Positions 26,262-38,081 are shown, numbered from the stretch's first letter. The stretch is DNA of 64,000 nucleotides from Methanoculleus receptaculi (GCF_033472595.1 NZ_CP137642.1:1674001-1738000), one strand, 5' to 3'. Numbers and translations are program-made. Notes: generated by a model from the sequence alone, not told the origin.

Positions 26262-27227
26262 ATGACGACGCTTGAAGACTACCTGGAGATGAACGCTGAC
26301 CGGATCGACCGGATGCTCCACCGCTACTTCGGGAACGTCCACGGCGACCTCTTCCGGGCGAGCGCCCACCTGCTGCTTGCAGGAGGGAAACGGCTTCGCC
26401 CGGCGGTCACCCTTCTCGCCGCGGACGCTATCCAGAGGGGGTCGTCGGATGACCTGATCCTGGCGGCGCTCTCGCTCGAGCTGACCCACAACTTCACCCT
26501 CATCCATGACGATATCATGGACGGTGACACCGCCCGGCGCGGTGTTCCGACGGTGCATACCCTCTGGGACGAACCGACGGCGATCCTTGCGGGGGATGTC
26601 CTCTACGCAAAGGCGTTCGAGTTCATCTGTCTTGCGGAGGGGGCAGATGCTGCAAAAATCCGGGCGGTGAAGATGCTTGCCCGGACGTGTGCCGAGATCT
26701 GCGAGGGGCAGAGCATGGATATGGAGTTTGAGAGGCGGGAGGACGTCTCAGAACTTGAGTACCTGGAGATGGTCAGTAAAAAGACCGGTGCCCTTTATGG
26801 AGCGGCCGCAGCAATCGGCGGTCTTCTTGCGGGTGCAAACCCCGTCCAGACAGATGCACTCTACCAGTTCGGGATAAACAGCGGTATCGCGTTCCAGATC
26901 CAGGACGACCTGATCGATCTCCTTGCAAACACCGAAGAGAGCGGAAAAGACCGGGCGTCGGACATCAGGGAGGGGAAGCAGACGCTGATCGCTATCCGGG
27001 CGCGCGAGAAGGGGATCGACCTTGCCCCATACAGGAGACCGCTCTCCGCTGCGGAGATCGAGGGTCTGGTCACCATCCTCCAGGATGCCGGTGTCATCGA
27101 GGAGGTCCGGGCGGTTGCCCTGGAACGGGCGGGGGTTGCAAAAGAGGCGCTCTCGGTCATCCCGGAATCGGTGGAGAAACAGTTGCTCGGCGAGATCGCC
27201 GATTTCTTTGTCAACAGAGGTAACTGA
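26262..27227 (+). CDS. idsA: Short-chain isoprenyl diphosphate synthase (FPP/GGPP synthase)
   Basis: The 321-residue trans-prenyltransferase has the first Asp-rich motif in LIHDDIMDGDTARRG (about 85) and the second in FQIQDDLIDLLA (about 210). A GGKRLRP segment near residue 42 binds IPP. It supplies the C15/C20 chains for archaeol. The last gene of the isoprenoid set, four bases ahead of gltX. Confidence 0.94.
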   Translation: MTTLEDYLEMNADRIDRMLHRYFGNVHGDLFRASAHLLLAGGKRLRPAVTLLAADAIQRGSSDDLILAALSLELTHNFTLIHDDIMDGDTARRGVPTVHTLWDEPTAILAGDVLYAKAFEFICLAEGADAAKIRAVKMLARTCAEICEGQSMDMEFERREDVSELEYLEMVSKKTGALYGAAAAIGGLLAGANPVQTDALYQFGINSGIAFQIQDDLIDLLANTEESGKDRASDIREGKQTLIAIRAREKGIDLAPYRRPLSAAEIEGLVTILQDAGVIEEVRAVALERAGVAKEALSVIPESVEKQLLGEIADFFVNRGN

Positions 27228-27231
27228 TACC

Positions 27232-28920
27232 ATGACGGAGACCGATATTGAGCACCTGCTCTTTGTCTACGCGCTGCAGAACGCGGTGAAGCACGACAGC
27301 ACCCCAAAGACCGGGACGGTGATCGGGACGCTTCTAGGGAGGCACCCGGAGTTCCGGAGCAGCGCCCGGGAGATAGGGGCGATTGCCTCAAAGGTGGTCG
27401 CGGAGGTGGCAGGGATGAGTTCATCGGAACGCAGGGTGAGGCTTGAAGAACTCGCGCCCGAACTCCTGGCCGAACTCGATGCGGAGCACGAGCACACCCG
27501 GGAACTTCCACCGCTCGAGGATGCGGAGAAAGGTGTGGTGATGCGGTTTGCCCCGAACCCGAGCGGACCGCTCCATCTCGGGCACGCCCGCGCTTCCATC
27601 TTAAACGACTACTATGTCCGGCGACACGGGGGACGCTACATCCTGCGCATCGAGGACACCGACCCGAGGAGGGTCGATCCGGCGGCATACGCGATGGTGC
27701 TTGAGGACGTTGAGTGGCTGGGGCTCGGGATCACCGATATCGTCTACCAGAGCGATCGGCTCGATGTCTACTATGACTGGTGCAGGAGACTTATCGAGAT
27801 CGGCGGCGCCTACGTCTGCACCTGCGAGCCTGAACGTTTCCGCGAACTCAAACTCCGGGGGAAGGAATGCCCATGCCGCAAAAAGGGGATTGAGGAGAAC
27901 CTGGAACTCTGGCAGAAGATGCTTGATGGAGAGTTCTACGAGGGCGGTGCAACCGTCAGGGTGAAGACCGACCTTGGCCACCCTGACCCGGCGATGAGAG
28001 ACTACTCCGCGATGCGGATCGTGAACGCACCGCTCCACCCGCGAGCGGACGCCACGGTCTTTCCGCTGATGAACTTCTCTGTCGCGGTGGACGACCACCT
28101 GCTCGGGATAACCCATGTCGTCCGCGGGAAGGACCATATCGCAAACACCCAGCGGCAGCGCTACATCTTCGGTTATTTTGGATGGAGACCCCCGGTCTAC
28201 CGCCACTACGGCCGGATGGGTATCTCGGGTGTTGTCCTCTCAACGTCGGGGATGCACGAGGGGATCCGGAACGGGACATACACAGGCTGGGACGATATAC
28301 ATCTCGGGACGCTGCGGGCGATTGCGCGCCGGGGGATCGAGCCGGAAGCCGTCCGGAACGCCATGATCGATATCGGGATGGGGGAGACCGATATATCGTT
28401 CTCCTGGGAGAACCTGTATGCCAGAAACAGGGAGATCGTCGACCCGAAGGCGAACCGCTACTTCTTTGTGCCTGACCCTGTCGAGGTCAGCATCGAGGGG
28501 GCGCCGCGCCGTGAGGCTCACGCGCTCCTGCACCCGAACGACCCTGCAAGGGGGGTGCGCACCCTTATCACCGATGGCAGGGTGCTTCTCCCGCGCAGGG
28601 ATATCGAGGGGCAGGGTCTGATCAGGTTAAAGGACCTCTATAACGTCTGGGTCGACCGGGAAGGTGATACGCTGCGGGTATCCTACGCTGGCGACTCGCT
28701 TGATGAGGCCCGGCAGGTAAAAGCGCCGATCATCCAGTGGGTCCCGGTTGATGCAAACCTGCCCTGCACCCTCCTCCGGCAGGAGGGGGACATGGAGGGG
28801 TTCTGCGAGCCTATGGTAGTCGGCGAGGTGGGAGGGGTCGTCCAGTTCGAGAGGATCGGGTTTGCCCGGATAGACTCGATAAAGAGCGGCAGCGTGAACG
28901 CGTATTTTGCGCACCGGTGA
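27232..28920 (+). CDS. gltX: Glutamyl-tRNA synthetase (archaeal type)
   Basis: The 562-residue class I synthetase has the HIGH-type motif in PNPSGPLHLGHARAS (about 106) after an archaeal N-terminal helical domain. The KMSKS-like loop reads VVLSTSG (about 332), a relaxed form usual for this clade. The C-terminal part is the GlnRS-like beta-barrel anticodon domain. It charges tRNA-Glu, and probably tRNA-Gln for later amidation. Its conserved neighbour is the prenyl synthase gene. Confidence 0.95.
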   Translation: MTETDIEHLLFVYALQNAVKHDSTPKTGTVIGTLLGRHPEFRSSAREIGAIASKVVAEVAGMSSSERRVRLEELAPELLAELDAEHEHTRELPPLEDAEKGVVMRFAPNPSGPLHLGHARASILNDYYVRRHGGRYILRIEDTDPRRVDPAAYAMVLEDVEWLGLGITDIVYQSDRLDVYYDWCRRLIEIGGAYVCTCEPERFRELKLRGKECPCRKKGIEENLELWQKMLDGEFYEGGATVRVKTDLGHPDPAMRDYSAMRIVNAPLHPRADATVFPLMNFSVAVDDHLLGITHVVRGKDHIANTQRQRYIFGYFGWRPPVYRHYGRMGISGVVLSTSGMHEGIRNGTYTGWDDIHLGTLRAIARRGIEPEAVRNAMIDIGMGETDISFSWENLYARNREIVDPKANRYFFVPDPVEVSIEGAPRREAHALLHPNDPARGVRTLITDGRVLLPRRDIEGQGLIRLKDLYNVWVDREGDTLRVSYAGDSLDEARQVKAPIIQWVPVDANLPCTLLRQEGDMEGFCEPMVVGEVGGVVQFERIGFARIDSIKSGSVNAYFAHR

Positions 28921-29024
28921 CGCGGGATCGCAGAACCCCCCATCTGCAGAACCTTTTTTAAGAGGAGCGGCCGGCGTAACCCATTAATGACAAAATGTTT
29001 AAGATCATGCACAGCGGCTGCACC

Positions 29025-29243
29025 ATGAAACGAAAGACGTTCTACCTTCTTGCCTGTATCGTTGCGCTCGCGGGGGTCGGCATATTCTGGCTCTCGGTGA
29101 GGCTTGAGAACCCGATCCCGATCCAGGCTGCCTTCGTCGTTGGCGTTATCCTGCTTTATCTGGCACGGCGGAGGATCGAAGAGACGATAGAGGACGAACG
29201 GACGCCAATGATTACGCAGAAGGCAGCGCTGCGGGCAGAATAA
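29025..29243 (+). CDS. Short two-TM membrane protein, DUF2178-like and probably truncated
   Basis: The 72-residue protein (82 if the upstream start at 28995 is used) has two hydrophobic segments (FYLLACIVALAGVGIFWLSV and AAFVVGVILLYLA). RRRIEETIEDERTPMITQKA follows, the block that precedes further membrane segments in DUF2178-type proteins. Here the frame ends a few codons later, so this is either a short variant or a truncation. No function is known. Confidence 0.5.
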   Translation: MKRKTFYLLACIVALAGVGIFWLSVRLENPIPIQAAFVVGVILLYLARRRIEETIEDERTPMITQKAALRAE

Positions 29244-29424
29244 AGCCCATCATCAGCGGCGAGAGAGTCCAGGGCTGGTTTTTCCCGCCGGGGAAAACCC
29301 CTGAACCGTTACGCCATGGGTGGGCTCCCCGTGGCAAAGGACGCTCTCGGGGATCCATTCAGGCAATTCCCGGCGGCGTCCCGCAATCAATAAGACCGAC
29401 GGGAAGAAGAGGTACCTGGTTATT

Positions 29425-29934
29425 ATGGCAGACAGGATTCTTGTTGCCTACGCCAGCCGATACGGGTCGACCGCTGAGGTGGCAGAGGCGATCGGTGATG
29501 AACTCAGCAAGGCCGGTGAGCAGGTCGACGTCCTGCCGGTGAACGAGATCCGCGACCCTTCCCCTTACCGGGCGGCGGTCATAGGGAGCCCGATCTACAT
29601 GGGGAAGTGGCTCCCGGAGGCCCGGGTCTTTGTCGAGCGCTACCAGCATTACCTGCGAACCATCCCTGTCGCCTGTTTCGCTGTAGGGCTCACGGTGGTA
29701 GGCGGAAGCGCCGAGAGCCTGAGAAGAGCGGAAGCCTCGATGGACGAGGTCAGGATGCTCATAAACCCGGTGGAGGCCAGCGTCTTCCCGGGAAAACTGG
29801 ATACCGGGCGTCTATCTGACCCTGATCGTGCCATCATTAAACTGATCAGGGTAAAGTCTGGAGACTTCCGCAACCTGGATGCTGTCCGTTCCTGGGTGCG
29901 GGCGATACTCCCGAACCTGCACCGGCGGAGATGA
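29425..29934 (+). CDS. Flavodoxin-domain protein (HemG-like)
   Basis: The 169-residue protein starts ILVAYASRYGSTAEVAEAIG, the FMN phosphate-binding loop of flavodoxins. GSPIYMGKWLPEA (about 50-62) and FAVGLTVVGG follow. It resembles the HemG/protoporphyrinogen oxidase-like subgroup, but with no haem genes nearby a general electron-transfer role is as likely. It stands alone. Confidence 0.75.
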   Translation: MADRILVAYASRYGSTAEVAEAIGDELSKAGEQVDVLPVNEIRDPSPYRAAVIGSPIYMGKWLPEARVFVERYQHYLRTIPVACFAVGLTVVGGSAESLRRAEASMDEVRMLINPVEASVFPGKLDTGRLSDPDRAIIKLIRVKSGDFRNLDAVRSWVRAILPNLHRRR

Positions 29935-30444
29935 GATCCGGGGACGCCTGATGCGATAGTTGCGCATATTTTCCACGTGCACGGTGGGCCCATAGATGGG
30001 GCGGTATGATGGTGCGAACCTGAGACTTTTCTAGTGGAGCCAGCATCTGAACGGGAGACTTTCCAGACGGTGTCCCGGCCGCCCGCTCAGCACCTCCGCC
30101 CGCCCCGGGAAGGAGGGGGCGGAGCCAGATGCAGTGAGAGGACGGATGGGGGTTACAGAATCGGGGAGGTGGCGGGTAGTCAACTACCCGCGCCTCTCGG
30201 GCGCGGCTTCCTGCTTCATCCCCCCACCGGGAGCGAGTCCACAGGCTCAACGGCGCGTTCCGCGCCTGGTATTGTGTTGCTTGGTTATCGCAACACAGAC
30301 ATAGTATTATTAGATGGATGGACAGAAAAAATGTATCGTATTGAACTTGATTACGGGAAGGGCGGCTTCGCTTGCATCCCCGCCCTAAAGGGTGGGGTCT
30401 TCCCGCTCTGCCCCCGCAAGATAAACAATCCACAGGTGAACCGG
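29935..30444. other. Palindrome-rich non-coding region, possible mobile-element remnant
   Basis: About 510 bases. The open frame that enters it from the next gene has no protein-like features. It holds GTAGT-CA-ACTAC (30177-30188), CCGCGCC-TCTCG-GGCGCGG (about 30188-30206) and, near 30356-30407, a GGGAAG...CTTCCC stem around CCGCCCTAAAGGGTGGGG. A GTAGTCAACTAC palindrome and folded ends of this kind are reminiscent of IS200/IS605-type termini, but no tnpA or tnpB gene is present. Confidence 0.4.
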
Positions 30445-31962
30445 GTGAATAAATACTCGTTTGTCGCCAGGATGCCCGACAGGCCCGGGGCGCTGCACCG
30501 CGCGGCCGAGATCATCAAGTCCTACTCGGGAAACATCATCCGCGTCCAGTACGACCGCCGGATCGATCCCGCCACGGTCTTCTTCGAAGTGGTTGCAGCA
30601 CCAGAGGGCTACGCCAGGATAAAGGAAGACCTCCACGCGATCGGCTACCTCCAGGAATCGCTGCCGACACCCGGGTTCCTCAAGTTCTCCGTATACCTCC
30701 CCCACGAGCCCGGCTCCCTCTTTGACCTCCTCACCTACATCACCGGGGCGGGGGCAAACATCGCCTACATCGACTTTGACGAGCGGCGGCAAGACCCCGG
30801 CAGGGTCACCATCAGTTTGAGCGTCGAGGAGAGCGAGGTCGTCGATAGCCTGCTCGACCGGCTGAAGTCACGCTACCGCCTGGAGATCCTGGAGTACGAC
30901 ACAACCGGCGAGAAACTCGACGACACCGTCTTTTACGTCAGGTTCGCCCAGGCGCTGCGTGGGCTGATAGGATCGGCCGAGGACGAGTTCCTCCTCTCAC
31001 TCCTCCAGGACATCAATCACATCGTCCAGGAACTCAACAACCTGGGGCAGGACCCAAAAGAGGTCTTCGACTGCATCCTGCGCACCGGAAAGACGCTCCG
31101 CGAGACCACAGGCGACCGGTTCTACGCGGACGTCCAGCGTATCCCGCTGAACGATGCCGTTGAGGTTCTCTGTTTCCAGATGCCCTGCGGCGGAAACATC
31201 TTCATGCTCAACGCCCCGGAGGAGAGCGTCATGATCGATACCGGTTACGGGATATACCACCAGGACGCCCTCCGGATGTTCCAGCACTACGGTATCGGAG
31301 ACCAGGGGCGGATCCGGCGGATCTACATCACCCACGCCGACGCCGACCACTGCGGGGCGGCAGGGTTCTTCGATGCGAAAGCCTGCACCCACCCCTGGTC
31401 GGTTGAGATCATCCGGCGCGCGAACCGGGCCTACGGGTCGCGCAGCGAGTCCTCGATCCTGGAAGAGGTCTACACGACGGTCATAAACCTCTTCTCGCAC
31501 TTCACCCCGCCCGAAAACCCGGAGACCTTCCCGACGGAGAGGCTTGCCAGCCGCTCGATATTTCCCGTCATAGCGCGGTTTGCTGTCCATGACCTGGAGT
31601 TTGAGGTCCTCGAATCCCTTGGCGGGCACATGCACGGCCAGGTCTACTTCCTCTGTCCCACCCACGGGATAATCTTCACCTCCGATACCCTGATCAACTT
31701 TGGAAGCCTGGATGACGACAGGAAACGCTACAACTCCCTGGCCGACTTCCTGGTGACGTCGGTCAACGTCGACAGCGAACGCGCACGCCAGGAGCGCACG
31801 GCGCTGCTCGGACTGATCCGGGACCTGGATGAAGAACTTGCCCCGACCGGCCGCAGGTGCCTGGTCGCGGGCGGACACGGCGCGATATCCGCCCTCTCCC
31901 CGGAAGGGAGGCTGGAGGCGGTCGGGCCGATTGAGCGTTACCTGCCAAGAGAGGCGCGGTAG
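30445..31962 (+). CDS. ACT-ACT-metallo-beta-lactamase fold protein
   Basis: The 505-residue protein begins with two ACT-like domains (FVARMPDRPGALHRAAEIIK, about 6-70, and FSVYLPHEPGSLFDLL, about 77-150). A helical linker of about 100 residues follows, then a metallo-beta-lactamase domain with ITHADADHCGAAGF (about 295), GGHMHGQVYFL, FTSDTLINFG and GGHGA. ACT domains bind amino acids, and the MBL part has an intact HxDxDH metal site. I infer an amino-acid-regulated hydrolase or oxygen/NO-reactive enzyme with unknown substrate. GTG at 30445 is preferred. ATG at 30331 would translate the palindromic remnant. Confidence 0.7.
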   Translation: MNKYSFVARMPDRPGALHRAAEIIKSYSGNIIRVQYDRRIDPATVFFEVVAAPEGYARIKEDLHAIGYLQESLPTPGFLKFSVYLPHEPGSLFDLLTYITGAGANIAYIDFDERRQDPGRVTISLSVEESEVVDSLLDRLKSRYRLEILEYDTTGEKLDDTVFYVRFAQALRGLIGSAEDEFLLSLLQDINHIVQELNNLGQDPKEVFDCILRTGKTLRETTGDRFYADVQRIPLNDAVEVLCFQMPCGGNIFMLNAPEESVMIDTGYGIYHQDALRMFQHYGIGDQGRIRRIYITHADADHCGAAGFFDAKACTHPWSVEIIRRANRAYGSRSESSILEEVYTTVINLFSHFTPPENPETFPTERLASRSIFPVIARFAVHDLEFEVLESLGGHMHGQVYFLCPTHGIIFTSDTLINFGSLDDDRKRYNSLADFLVTSVNVDSERARQERTALLGLIRDLDEELAPTGRRCLVAGGHGAISALSPEGRLEAVGPIERYLPREAR

Positions 31963-31966
31963 GGCA

Positions 31967-33280
31967 TCACACCGCCCCGCGCCACCGCTCTTCCCAAAGA
32001 AGCGCGATCACGGCCGCGAGAACTACCATGAACCCGCCGAGCAACAGCACCAGGGGCTCCAGGTGGGCAAGAAGGATGAGTGTCGAGGCTATCCCGATGA
32101 CGGGCAACACCGGGAGGGACCCGATGCTCCCGGGTATCCGGAACGGCCGGGGGAGATCCGGCGCACGGTAGCGCAGCAGGATCACGGAGGCGTTGATGAC
32201 GATGAAAGTCGCAAAGAGGGTGAAGTTGGTGACGTTTGCGACAAAATCGATCTCGCCGGCGAAGAGGAAGGCGATGGTGGCGATCGCAACGACGATTGTT
32301 GCCGTCCAGGGCGTCTGCGTCCGGGGATGAACCCGGGCAAGAGATGGAGGAAGCGAGAAGGACGATGCCATGCCGTAGGTGATCCTTGATGATGCCAGCA
32401 TCATCATGAGGGCGGTGTTTGCGGTGGCAAAGAGCGCTATTACGGAGATCAGGGTGAAGGCCGTGGGCCCGAGCGCGACGGCAGCAACCTCGGCAAATGG
32501 CGCCCTGGAAGTGGAGAGTTGTTCCCAGCCAACGACAGAGACCGCTGCAACCGAGACAAGGACGTAGAGGAGGGTGGATATGGCAAGCGCGATCACCAGA
32601 GCGACCGGGATAGTCCGTTCCGGGTTTCTGGTCTCCTCCGAGAGTTTCACCATCTCTTCAAACCCCATGTAGGCGAAGAAGACAAGCGCAGACGCCTGGA
32701 GGAGACCGGGTATACCAAGCGGCATCTCAAGGTAATCCACCCGCCCGAGGTAGGGGAGACCGATCAGGATCACCATGACTATCCCGGCGACCTCGATCAT
32801 GGTCATGCTGATGGCAACCCCCGCCGTCTCCCTGATCCCGGCGATGAGGATGCAGGAAAGGATCAGGATGATCATGACGGCGGACGGGAGGAACGGCAGA
32901 CCCACCAGGTCGGAGAAGTAGCCGGCAAACCCAAGCGCGACGGTTGCAGCGCCAAGGATGCCGGATATGATTATCAGCCAGCCCACAACGAACGCAAGCC
33001 TTCCCCCGAACGCCCTGGAGACGTACTCGAACTCGGCACTCGCCTTCGGATAGATCGATGAGAGTTCGGCGTAACTCAGGGCGCTCAGGCCGGCGACCGC
33101 GGCTGCAACGAGAAAGGTCAGCCAGACGGCGTTGCCGGCCATCCCGGCCGCCTCGCCGAGGAGGGCGTATATCCCTGCCCCGAGTATGATCCCGACTCCG
33201 GAGAGGGTGACAGTGGCCAGTCCGAGTTCTCGCCGGAGGTTTGTGCCAGGATACGAAGCGTCACGCTCCCCATCTGCCAT
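31967..33280 (-). CDS. APC-family amino acid permease
   Basis: The 437-residue membrane protein has about 12 hydrophobic segments. It starts with the typical TM1 GVGIILGAGIYALLG loop, and has AYMGFEEMVKLSEETRNPER, the family motif after TM6. Likely a proton- or cation-coupled amino acid importer. It converges on the ACT-ACT-MBL gene (4 bases apart), whose ACT domains might sense the same kind of ligand; that link is inference. Confidence 0.85.
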   Translation of the reverse strand: MADGERDASYPGTNLRRELGLATVTLSGVGIILGAGIYALLGEAAGMAGNAVWLTFLVAAAVAGLSALSYAELSSIYPKASAEFEYVSRAFGGRLAFVVGWLIIISGILGAATVALGFAGYFSDLVGLPFLPSAVMIILILSCILIAGIRETAGVAISMTMIEVAGIVMVILIGLPYLGRVDYLEMPLGIPGLLQASALVFFAYMGFEEMVKLSEETRNPERTIPVALVIALAISTLLYVLVSVAAVSVVGWEQLSTSRAPFAEVAAVALGPTAFTLISVIALFATANTALMMMLASSRITYGMASSFSLPPSLARVHPRTQTPWTATIVVAIATIAFLFAGEIDFVANVTNFTLFATFIVINASVILLRYRAPDLPRPFRIPGSIGSLPVLPVIGIASTLILLAHLEPLVLLLGGFMVVLAAVIALLWEERWRGAV

Positions 33281-33476
33281 ACGATATCACTCTGTCTCTG
33301 CTGCATTTAGGGTTTATCCGCGGTTCATCGAAGGTTTGGTGAAATTCTCCGGGACGGCTTTCCAGGGCCAATCGCCACGCCCTGCCCCGCCAGGGGGTGG
33401 TCAAAGGATGCCGGTAACCTATACGGGGGAAAACCGTTAAATCTCCGGCTCCCCATTACCCGGATGGAGGTGAGAC

Positions 33477-33899
33477 ATGCCGCAGATCCTCGAACTTATA
33501 GAAGACGATCACGATCTGATCAGAGTGCTATTTGACGAGATTGAGCACGACCCCGATAGCCGGGATGTCCGGTGCATAACGCTTCACCGCGAACTCCTGG
33601 CGCACCTCCTCGCGGAGGAGGCCACGCTCTACCCGCGCCTGAGGGAGGCTGCACCGGAGGAGGTGGAGGTGGCGCTTGATGAGCACGTAACCATACGTGA
33701 GAGGCTTGAACGTTTTAAGGTGGTTTCGGAGGGAGATGAAGCCTGGATGGAGGCGCTCGACGATCTCCGGGATTGGGTCGAGGCGCATTTCGCCCAGGAA
33801 GAGGGGGACATCTTTGCCAGGGCCAGGCATTATCTCAGCAGGAGCGACCTCTTTGCCCTGGGTGAGGCCTTTGAAAAGGAGAAGGTGACGGTAGCGTAA
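33477..33899 (+). CDS. Hemerythrin HHE cation-binding domain protein
   Basis: The 140-residue four-helix protein has the metal ligands spread as EDDHDLI (His near 12), HRELLAHLLAEEATLYPRL (His and Glu near 41-52), DEHVTIRE (His near 67) and WVEAHFAQEEGDIF (His near 103). The di-iron site would bind oxygen, NO or iron. A protective role against oxygen would suit an anaerobe. The start is preceded by GGAGGTGAGAC. Confidence 0.8.
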   Translation: MPQILELIEDDHDLIRVLFDEIEHDPDSRDVRCITLHRELLAHLLAEEATLYPRLREAAPEEVEVALDEHVTIRERLERFKVVSEGDEAWMEALDDLRDWVEAHFAQEEGDIFARARHYLSRSDLFALGEAFEKEKVTVA

Positions 33900-33961
33900 C
33901 AGGTGGCAGGAAGAATGGGCTCGTATCGTCATTATGAGCCCTCCTCATCACAGGCAGGTGG

Positions 33962-34346
33962 ATGACTGCCCGGGAGGCAAATTTTACTACAGATACGAAG
34001 AGAACTACCCGGCTAAAACGGGGCGCTGTTTTCTCAACCCGCTTCGATCTCGTTGAACTCGATGCTGTGGCGGGAGACTCCCTCCTCCTCTCGACCGGGA
34101 GGGAGGAGGAGGCCTTCTTCATCCCCTGCGGAACCGCACAAAGCACGGCGGGAAACCGGATTGAGGGGGTCGGCAAGATGGGTAAACACACCGCCGAGGT
34201 CTGGCGGGGAGATCCTGGTGGAGGAGGGCGGTGCATCCATTCCTCTGCCAGAGGCCCTCTTGGCGCTGCTTGAGCATATATGGGAGGGAAGCAGGATGCA
34301 GGTAACCAGATCAGATCGACCAATAGCAAAAGTTAAATCCTTATAA
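33962..34346 (+). pseudogene. Frameshifted gene remnant
   Basis: Frame 1 reads RFDLVELDAVAGDSLLLSTG, then GVGKMGKHTAEVW, and degenerates after about 34205. From there the neighbouring frame continues in the same style, with GEILVEEGGASIPLPEALLALLEHI. Joining them with a single-base shift near 34205 gives one coherent small acidic protein. I do not recognise the family. The region also carries the 16-base sequence shared with the pilin promoter. Confidence 0.4.
33994..34009 (+). repeat. 16-base sequence shared with the pilin promoter region
   Basis: TACGAAGAGAACTACC is identical to 2778-2793, and in both places it follows an AT-rich TATA-like stretch. It is either a shared regulatory site or a remnant of a duplicated promoter. 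Confidence 0.45.
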
Positions 34347-34559
34347 ATGAAAAGATAAGTCTGTGCCACGATAGTGGGTACATACTTGAGATCCAATTCG
34401 ATCTGAAAACCCCAGCACCATCATCACCCGGCCAGGAGGAATGGAGCGCCCGGGCATCGTGCCGGATGCCCCGGGATGAGGTGGTATACGCCTCCGCTCT
34501 GATCCCGGCCTGGCGGTGGTCTATCCTTGTGCAGTGCCGGTTCCGCCGGTCGCTATTGC

Positions 34560-34723
34560 CGGCGGTCTATCACCTACCATTCGACGATCTAAAGGATCGC
34601 TCTCTAAAGATACGGGGACTTGAGGCACGTGATTTTGATGACGCATTTGAAAAGATCAGGTCACCCACAACAGCAGATGAGATTGACCGATACGAAGAAT
34701 GTAACAGGAACTTCGGCGAGTGA
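34560..34723 (+). pseudogene. Remnant of an AAA+ ATPase C-terminus (Cdc48/VAT-like)
   Basis: The final 45 or so codons of an open frame read LEARDFDDAFEKIRSPTTAD and end EIDRYEECNRNFGE. This resembles the C-terminal helix after the second AAA module of Cdc48-type ATPases (pattern x-x-HF-x-x-A-x-x-x-x-RP-x-x-x-x-x-x-x-x-YE). No Walker motifs precede it; the upstream codons (34466-34560) are unrelated. It is therefore a decayed fragment next to the rrn operon. Confidence 0.4.
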
Positions 34724-34740
34724 ACGCCCTGCGTAGCATT

Positions 34741-34762
34741 ACAAAAAACTCTCAGAAAAGAA
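34741..34762 (-). terminator. Probable terminator of the rRNA operon
   Basis: Read on the minus strand, TCTTTTCTGAGAGTTTTTTG follows the 5S gene by about 20 bases. A small hairpin (TTTGCGACAAAG) precedes the T runs. Confidence 0.5.
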
Positions 34763-34781
34763 CCGCTTTGTCGCAAAGGAA

Positions 34782-34909
34782 GGTAATAGCAGCGAAGTGT
34801 GCTTCCCGAGGGCTCGCGCACCTCAGTACAACACACTACGTGAGAGGGCTTAACTGCTGGGTTCGGAATGAGTCCAGGTGTTTCCCCTCTGCTATGGCCG
34901 CTATTACCC
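34782..34909 (-). rRNA. 5S ribosomal RNA
   Basis: Terminal helix GGTAATAGC/GCTATTACC closes a sequence of about 127 bases containing CCGAACCCAGCAGTTAAGCC, the conserved 5S loop-B/C segment. It is the last gene of the minus-strand rRNA operon, after tRNA-Cys. Confidence 0.92.
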
Positions 34910-34944
34910 GCTGGTCAGGACACCCTGATGGATGCCTGACCAGA

Positions 34945-35016
34945 AGCCAAGGCCCGGACTTGAACCGGGGTGTAGTTGATCTGCAGTCAACCGCGTAGCC
35001 GCTCCGCCACCTTGGC
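34945..35016 (-). tRNA. tRNA-Cys (GCA)
   Basis: The acceptor GCCAAGG pairs with CCTTGGC. The anticodon arm GTTGA-CTGCAGA-TCAAC gives anticodon GCA, and the T-arm has GGTTCAAGTCC. It lies between 23S and 5S, whereas haloarchaea usually carry tRNA-Cys after 5S. Confidence 0.92.
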
Positions 35017-35093
35017 AAGCTGTGTTGCCTCATTACGTTATCTCCAGACCTATTTAAGGTTTACACCTCAAGGTCTGGCCGCAAGGGCACTCT

Positions 35094-35109
35094 GGTGCGT
35101 TATTCTGGA
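35094..35109 (-). other. 3' half of the 23S processing stem
   Basis: GGTGCGTTATTCTGGA (plus strand) is complementary in the transcript to the 5' leader element at 38066-38081, with one mismatch. Together they close the precursor around mature 23S. Confidence 0.7.
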
Positions 35110-35114
35110 TTTCG

Positions 35115-38060
<2,946 letters not shown>

Positions 38061-38065
38061 TAACG

Positions 38066-38081
38066 TCCAGAATCACGCACC
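38066..38081 (-). other. 5' half of the 23S processing stem
   Basis: On the minus strand GGTGCGTGATTCTGGA pairs with the trailer at 35094-35109. Such stems with bulges are cut by the archaeal splicing endonuclease. Confidence 0.7.

Noticed and set aside
30034-30444. Long N-terminal extension of the ACT-ACT-MBL gene
   Set aside because: The extension passes through palindromes and has no conserved features. The GTG at 30445 starts just before the first ACT strand.
34843-34998. Small frames near the 5S and tRNA-Cys genes
   Set aside because: Covered by the RNA genes; an apparent protein here is the antisense of tRNA-Cys and 5S.
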